A stretch of 64,000 nucleotides of DNA from assembly GCF_900100275.1 (NCBI RefSeq), contig NZ_FNET01000006.1, forward strand, positions 248,001-312,000, read 5' to 3'. This DNA comes from Lentzea albidocapillata subsp. violacea (GTDB lineage Bacteria > Actinomycetota > Actinomycetes > Mycobacteriales > Pseudonocardiaceae). Of the stretch, positions 60,097 to 64,000 are shown in pieces (position 1 is the stretch's first letter; the number at the start of each line of letters is the position of its first letter). Position numbers and translations under genes: made by a program. Under the pieces are notes generated by a model, which ran no database searches, was not told the DNA's origin, and saw only the letters and a program-made list of their open reading frames with translations.

Positions 60097-60663
60097 TCAG
60101 ACATGCAGCGGGTTGAACGCCTCGTCCCACGCGGCGGCGACCTGATGGGCGCACGTGGACGGTGCGACGCCTCCCACCCCGGTGCCGAGTCCCGGCATCG
60201 CGATGGTGTGGACGGTGTCGCGCACGAGCGTGCCGTCCTCAAGACGACCGCTGAGCCAGAGCATCAGCACGGCCCGTGCGGCGAGATAGGGATGGACGGT
60301 GTCGACCGGCAGCCGTTCGCCGGGCCGGCGCATCGTCGGAGCGCTGATGAGCCACGCCGGCTCGGTCTCGCCGGTCGCCACGATCTGCGCCTCGCCCACC
60401 GGGAGCTCACCGCCGTGCAGCGCGAGGACGGCGCTGCGGACGTTGTTCTCTACCTGGGGGAAGGCCGTGGCGTAGACGGCGTCGATGCCACCGCGCATCC
60501 AGCCCTGCGAGTTCGCCGGGCTGACGATGGCCTGCGCGTGGATGTCCAGAACGGACCCGCGGTGCACCCGCACCCCGGCGCGGCCGTCCGCGACGGCGAG
60601 CCAGGCGTTCGCCATCGGTTCGTCGACCGCGCACAACACGAGTTCAGGCGCTAGAGCGGGCAC
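60097..60663 (-). CDS. macro-domain protein
   Basis: A 188-residue macro-like domain, a fold that binds or hydrolyses ADP-ribose derivatives. Evidence: AQAIVSPANSQGWMRGGIDA with the Asn-Ser-Gln loop followed by GGIDAVYA, then LISAPTMRRPGERL and the phosphate loop IAMPGLGTGVGGVAP. GTG 60663 (GGGGC upstream) gives a compact protein; the open frame upstream has no homology-like sequence. Its partner ADP-ribosyl donor is unknown. Confidence 0.8.
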   Translation of the reverse strand: MPALAPELVLCAVDEPMANAWLAVADGRAGVRVHRGSVLDIHAQAIVSPANSQGWMRGGIDAVYATAFPQVENNVRSAVLALHGGELPVGEAQIVATGETEPAWLISAPTMRRPGERLPVDTVHPYLAARAVLMLWLSGRLEDGTLVRDTVHTIAMPGLGTGVGGVAPSTCAHQVAAAWDEAFNPLHV

Positions 60664-60761
60664 GCCCCAAGCATTCCAGTTCGAACGGTCCCGGCGGAAC
60701 CCAGGATTGGCCACCGACACAGGCGTGATTCGCGCCTCGTCGGCCGCACTACGCTGACTCG

Positions 60762-61652
60762 GTGCCTCGCATTGCGTACTTCGGACCACAGGGGACCTTC
60801 ACCGAGCAGGCCGCCATGCGGTTCGAGGGTGAACTCGTTCCGTTCGAGACGATCCCGCTCGCCGTCGCCGCCGTGCGCGACGGCTCGGCCGACTTCGCGT
60901 GCGTGCCGATCGAGAACTCCGTCGAGGGCGCCGTGCCCGTGACGCTCGACGTCCTCGTGCGCGACGAGCCGGTCGTCGCCGTGGCCGAGACGGTGCTGGA
61001 CGTCAGGTTCAGCGTCCTGGTCCGGCCGGGGACCACCGAGATCCGCACCGTCGCCTCGCACCCGCACGCGCTGGCCCAGGTCCGCGAGTGGATCGCCGCC
61101 TCACTGCCCGGCGCGACCTCGATCGCCACGTCCTCGACCGCGGCCGCCGCCGCCGCCGTCGAGCGCGGGGAGTTCGACGCGGCGGTTTCCGCCCCCGTCG
61201 CCATCAACCACTACCAGCTCGCCGAGTACGCCACCGACGTCCTGGACGTGCCCGACGCACGCACGAGGTTCCTGCTGCTGCGCCGTCCGGGTCAGCTGCC
61301 TGAGCCGACCGGCGCAGACCGCACGAGCGTCGTCGTGACCACCCCGAACCGCGTCGGCGTGCTGTCCGAACTGCTCACCGAACTGGCGTTGCGTGGCATC
61401 AATCTCACCGGCCTCGAATCGCGCCCCCAGAAGGGCAAACTGGGGACGTACCGCTTCTACATCGACGTCGAGGGGCACATCGCAGAGCCGAGGATCGGTG
61501 ACGCGCTGGCCGCGCTGCACCGACACTCGCGCGAGATCCGGTTCCTCGGGTCCTTCCCGAAGGCCGACCGCGAGCCCGCAGAGGCTCACAACGCCGAGTT
61601 CGCCGCAGCCGCCTCCTGGGTCGATGCTGTCAGAAAGGGCGAGCGCGGGTGA
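60762..61652 (+). CDS. pheA: prephenate dehydratase
   Basis: A 296-residue monofunctional enzyme making phenylpyruvate from prephenate in phenylalanine synthesis. The catalytic domain (PRIAYFGPQGTFTEQAA, VPIENSVEGAVPVTLD, and DARTRFLLL with the essential Thr-Arg-Phe) is followed by a C-terminal ACT domain for Phe feedback (LTELALRGINLTGLESRPQK). GTG 60762 is the start. Its end overlaps the phosphatase gene by 4 bases, as in mycobacteria (Rv3838c-Rv3837c). Confidence 0.96.
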   Translation: MPRIAYFGPQGTFTEQAAMRFEGELVPFETIPLAVAAVRDGSADFACVPIENSVEGAVPVTLDVLVRDEPVVAVAETVLDVRFSVLVRPGTTEIRTVASHPHALAQVREWIAASLPGATSIATSSTAAAAAAVERGEFDAAVSAPVAINHYQLAEYATDVLDVPDARTRFLLLRRPGQLPEPTGADRTSVVVTTPNRVGVLSELLTELALRGINLTGLESRPQKGKLGTYRFYIDVEGHIAEPRIGDALAALHRHSREIRFLGSFPKADREPAEAHNAEFAAAASWVDAVRKGERG

Positions 61653-62242
61653 GATTGCTGCTGGTCAGGCACGGTGAGACGGCGTCGAACATCGAACGCA
61701 AGCTGGACACGGCGATGCCGGGCCCCCCGCTCACCGAACTGGGCCTCAAGCAGGCCCGCGAACTGGCCGACACCCTCGCGGGCGAGAACATCACCGCCGT
61801 CTACGCGAGCATCGGCCTGCGCGCCCAGCAGACCGCCGCCCCGACCGCCGAACGCTTCGGCCTGCCCGTCCAGGTCCTGGACGGCATCGAGGAGATCCAG
61901 GTCGGTTCGCTCGAAGGCCGCAACGACACCGAGGCCTACAGGACCTACCTCGACACCGTGATCCAGTGGGCCGAGGGCGCGCTGGACGTACCGTTCCCCG
62001 GCGGCGGCGAGACCGGGCAGCAGGTGCTGGACCGGTTCCTCGGCGCCATCTCGACCATCCAGGCCGACGGCACCGTCATGGTCGTGACGCACGGCGGCGC
62101 CGGGCGGATGGGCGCGCTGGCCCTCGCGTCGAACGTGCCGGTGGAGCTGGCCGAGAACCTGCTGCCGAACACCGGGGTCGTGGTGCTGGAGTCCGAGGGC
62201 GCCGGCTGGGTGTGCCGGTCCTGGGCGGGCGTCGAGATCTGA
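61649..62242 (+). CDS. histidine phosphatase family protein
   Basis: A 197-residue phosphoglycerate-mutase-like phosphatase. The catalytic RHG is at residues 7-9 (LLLVRHGETASNIERKL), the second His is in MVVTHGGAGRMGALAL, and the acid is in EEIQVGSLEGRND. It corresponds in position to Rv3837c downstream of pheA. The natural substrate is not known. The GTG start overlaps the pheA stop (GTGA). Confidence 0.9.
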   Translation: MRLLLVRHGETASNIERKLDTAMPGPPLTELGLKQARELADTLAGENITAVYASIGLRAQQTAAPTAERFGLPVQVLDGIEEIQVGSLEGRNDTEAYRTYLDTVIQWAEGALDVPFPGGGETGQQVLDRFLGAISTIQADGTVMVVTHGGAGRMGALALASNVPVELAENLLPNTGVVVLESEGAGWVCRSWAGVEI

Positions 62243-62245
62243 CCT

Positions 62246-63169
62246 CTACCACCACACGCCCTCGGTCCGTTCGTTGATCAGGACGTCCTGCACGTAGGTG
62301 CGGTCGTGTGTGGTGTCGTGCAGCCTGGTCCCGCGCAGGTCGGCGCCTTGCAGTGTGGCTTCGGACAGGTTCGCGCGGCCCAGGTACGAGTCCGACAGGT
62401 TCGAGAACCAGAGCTGGGCATCTTCGAAGTCGGTCTTCTCCAGGAGCGCCGAGTTGAGCGCGACCCTGCTCATGACGGCCGAGGTGAATCGTGCGTTGTC
62501 CGCCCGGATGCCGGACAGATCGGCTCCGTCGAGCCGCGCGCGGCTGAAGTTCGCGCGGATCAGCACCGCCCTGGACAGCACGGAACCGCGCAGGTCGGCC
62601 TCCTCGAGGTTGGCCTCCGTGAGGTTCACGCCGACCAGGCAAACGCCGCTGAGGTCGATGCGGAGGTCCCGGTCGTCGCGGGGATCGCGGCGCCCCATCA
62701 CGGTCACCGCCGCCTGAACGTCCGCCGTGGTCGAGGTGCTGGGGCACCTTCCCCTGTCAGGGCCGGAGCCGTCCTGCGTCGTTGGAGCCGTGGTGCGGAC
62801 GAACGCGGACAGCACTTCGAGGACGGTCGGCTGGTCACGCGGCGAGTCACGGCCGAGGCGCTCCAGCGCGTAGACGGCGCCGAGGCGGCTTTGCAGGTTC
62901 TCGGCTCCGGCCTTGCCGAGTTGTTCGACGGCCTTGGTGTACCTGTCGGTGACCTGGCCCTGTTCGGTCAGCTCGTGCTGCTTCAGCGCGACGGTGACCT
63001 GGTCGCGGGTGGCTTCGAGAGACAGCCCGGTGAACACGAGTGCGCCGGCCGCGGTGACGGCCGTGACGACGGAGGTGACCGTCTGCCAGTTCCGCGGCTT
63101 GCGACGGCGGCTGGTGGGCGCGCGCAGGCCGAGACGGCGTGCGGTCGACGGGCGGCAGTTCGTTGGCAC
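62246..63169 (-). CDS. membrane-anchored pentapeptide-repeat protein
   Basis: A 307-residue protein with a basic N-terminus, one membrane helix (about 29-52), a helical linker (TDRYTKAVEQLGKAGAENLQ) and a C-terminal pentapeptide-repeat right-handed helix (A(D/N)LxX pattern in GVNLTEANLEEADLRGSVLS and LGRANLSEATLQGADLRGTR). The repeats form a rod used for protein binding. It is inserted between the phosphatase and metallopeptidase genes that flank each other in mycobacteria. The stop is 3 bases from the phosphatase stop. Confidence 0.88.
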   Translation of the reverse strand: MPTNCRPSTARRLGLRAPTSRRRKPRNWQTVTSVVTAVTAAGALVFTGLSLEATRDQVTVALKQHELTEQGQVTDRYTKAVEQLGKAGAENLQSRLGAVYALERLGRDSPRDQPTVLEVLSAFVRTTAPTTQDGSGPDRGRCPSTSTTADVQAAVTVMGRRDPRDDRDLRIDLSGVCLVGVNLTEANLEEADLRGSVLSRAVLIRANFSRARLDGADLSGIRADNARFTSAVMSRVALNSALLEKTDFEDAQLWFSNLSDSYLGRANLSEATLQGADLRGTRLHDTTHDRTYVQDVLINERTEGVWW

Positions 63170-63189
63170 CCGTACAAGATGCCAGAGGT

Positions 63190-63540
63190 CTAACCCCAGC
63201 CCAGTTCGTGCAGCCTCGCGTCGTCCACCCCGAAGTGGTGCGCGATCTCGTGCACCACGGTGATGATGACCTCCTCCACCACGTCCTCCTCGGTGTGGCA
63301 GATGTCGAGGATCGCCTCGCGGTAGATGAAGATGTGGTCGGGCAGCGCGCCCCCGTAGTCGGAGTTGCGCTCCGTCAGCGCGATGCCCTGGTAGAGCCCG
63401 AGCAGTGACGGCTCCTCGGGGTTGCGGTCCTCGACCAGCACCACGACGTTGTTCATCGCGTGCATGAAGTCGGGCGGGACCAGGTCCAGGGCCTCTTCGA
63501 CCAGCTCGTCGAAACGAGCCCTGGTCATCTCGACGGTCAT
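63190..63540 (-). CDS. zincin-like metallopeptidase (Rv3836-type)
   Basis: A 116-residue protein of the small actinobacterial metallopeptidase family. The zinc motif is VVHEIAHHFGVDD (HExxH plus downstream His). The N-terminal part starts TRARFDELVEEALDLVP, followed by NNVVVLVEDRNPEEP and GLYQGIALTERNSDY. ATG 63540 overlaps the stop of the septum-formation gene by 4 bases (ATGA), the same pair as Rv3835-Rv3836. The substrate is unknown. Confidence 0.92.
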   Translation of the reverse strand: MTVEMTRARFDELVEEALDLVPPDFMHAMNNVVVLVEDRNPEEPSLLGLYQGIALTERNSDYGGALPDHIFIYREAILDICHTEEDVVEEVIITVVHEIAHHFGVDDARLHELGWG

Positions 63541-64000
63541 CGGTTCTCGGTGCTCGACGGAGGCGGGCTGGAGGAGGGCTTGTCGGAGTCCGAGGGCTTG
63601 CCGGACTCCGACGGCGGCTTGCCCGACTCGGAGTGCAGCGGGGCGCCGGTGGGCTCGTCCTGGGGCCTGACCGAGGTCGTCTGCGGCGGGTTCGCGGTGG
63701 TCAGCGGCGCGCCGTTGGGGTTGCGGACGCTGCCCTCCCACGCCACCAGGTTGGTGCCCTGCGGGACCGCGCCGATCTTGCAGTTGGCCTTGCGGGAGCC
63801 GACGGCCCAGCTCTCCTCGGCGCGCGTGTCCCACGTGACCAGCAGGTTCTTGGCCTTCAGGTCCGCGCCACCGGTGTACTCGGCGGCGATGGCCGCGCAC
63901 TTCTCGGACATCGCGGCGTCCTGCGCCTCGATCGCCACGAACGGGCCCTCGGGGTGCTGCACGACGCCGACGATCTCGAACGCGTGCGGCTTGGCGCACT
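63537..64000 (-). CDS. septum formation family protein, 5' end cut by window
   Basis: The visible 153 residues are the C-terminal part of a septum_form-domain protein (Rv3835-like). Just inside the edge it reads CAKPHAFEIVGVV, the conserved Cys/His start of the domain, followed by further Cys (EKCAAIAAEYTGG, RKANCKIGAVPQ) and a disordered Pro/Ser/Asp tail. Full-length members have an N-terminal membrane helix, which would lie beyond 64000. It is translationally coupled to the metallopeptidase. Confidence 0.85.
   Translation of the reverse strand, partial: CAKPHAFEIVGVVQHPEGPFVAIEAQDAAMSEKCAAIAAEYTGGADLKAKNLLVTWDTRAEESWAVGSRKANCKIGAVPQGTNLVAWEGSVRNPNGAPLTTANPPQTTSVRPQDEPTGAPLHSESGKPPSESGKPSDSDKPSSSPPPSSTENR

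Overview
This window is GC-rich DNA (about 70%) from an actinomycete, most likely a Pseudonocardiales member of the Lentzea/Saccharothrix/Amycolatopsis type. The evidence is dense coding with strong G/C at third codon positions, many GTG starts, sigma-E-family sigma factor/membrane protein pairs, fused CydDC, iron boxes of the IdeR/DmdR type and an LAxTG surface anchor. The right end (pheA, histidine phosphatase, HExxH metallopeptidase, septum-formation protein) and the middle (ferritin, glycerophosphodiester phosphodiesterase) recall the oriC-proximal Rv3835-Rv3842c neighbourhood of Mycobacterium tuberculosis. I saw no rRNA, CRISPR array, transposase or prophage.

Layout. 0-6 kb is accessory and partly decayed: a remnant copy of the 5' end of a surface-protein gene, a frameshifted msrA, the intact LAxTG-anchored surface protein, a Thr-rich stalk protein, an RlpA-like protein, an orphan CdiI_2-type immunity protein, a broken AfsR/SARP-type regulator and a shortened P450. 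6-10 kb holds OsmC, tRNA-Gly(GCC), an ECF sigma factor fused to an anti-sigma-like tail, an Fpg/Nei glycosylase and a small secreted protein. 10.4-21.2 kb looks like a lactate/pyruvate/acetate module: lutABC, a LytS-type kinase, a LytTR regulator, an S49 peptidase and two sodium:solute symporters, each with a small membrane partner. 21-34.5 kb carries three sigma factor units, a rhodanese, DUF4328, two GDPDs, a membrane-embedded NACHT ATPase, a P450 and a DUF5926/SEC-C protein. 34.5-38 kb is iron-linked (ferritin, DUF2470 protein, two iron-box sites) plus arginine deiminase and a CPBP protease.

39-50.5 kb is the most unusual region. A vWA protein is translationally coupled to the iclR gene of a homogentisate-catabolism arm (hypothetical-fahA-iclR-vWA). 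On the divergent arm, hmgA is followed by SWIM, a proline-rich ORF, DUF5691, a MoxR AAA+ ATPase, DUF5682 and a small acidic protein, all with overlapping start and stop codons after SWIM. The parts of a MoxR/vWA-type system are therefore split across the two arms of a tyrosine/homogentisate locus with a likely IclR operator between them.

50.5-60 kb has a cupin/MarR pair with duplicated operators, a TMEM165/GDT1 transporter behind a leader that can fold over its own ribosome-binding site, cydA-cydB-cydDC, and a DosS/DosR-like pair encoded tail to tail. Two clusters of DnaA boxes (31.04-31.07 kb and 60.05-60.09 kb) are a further non-coding signal. All functional names rest on reading the sequence; no database search was possible.
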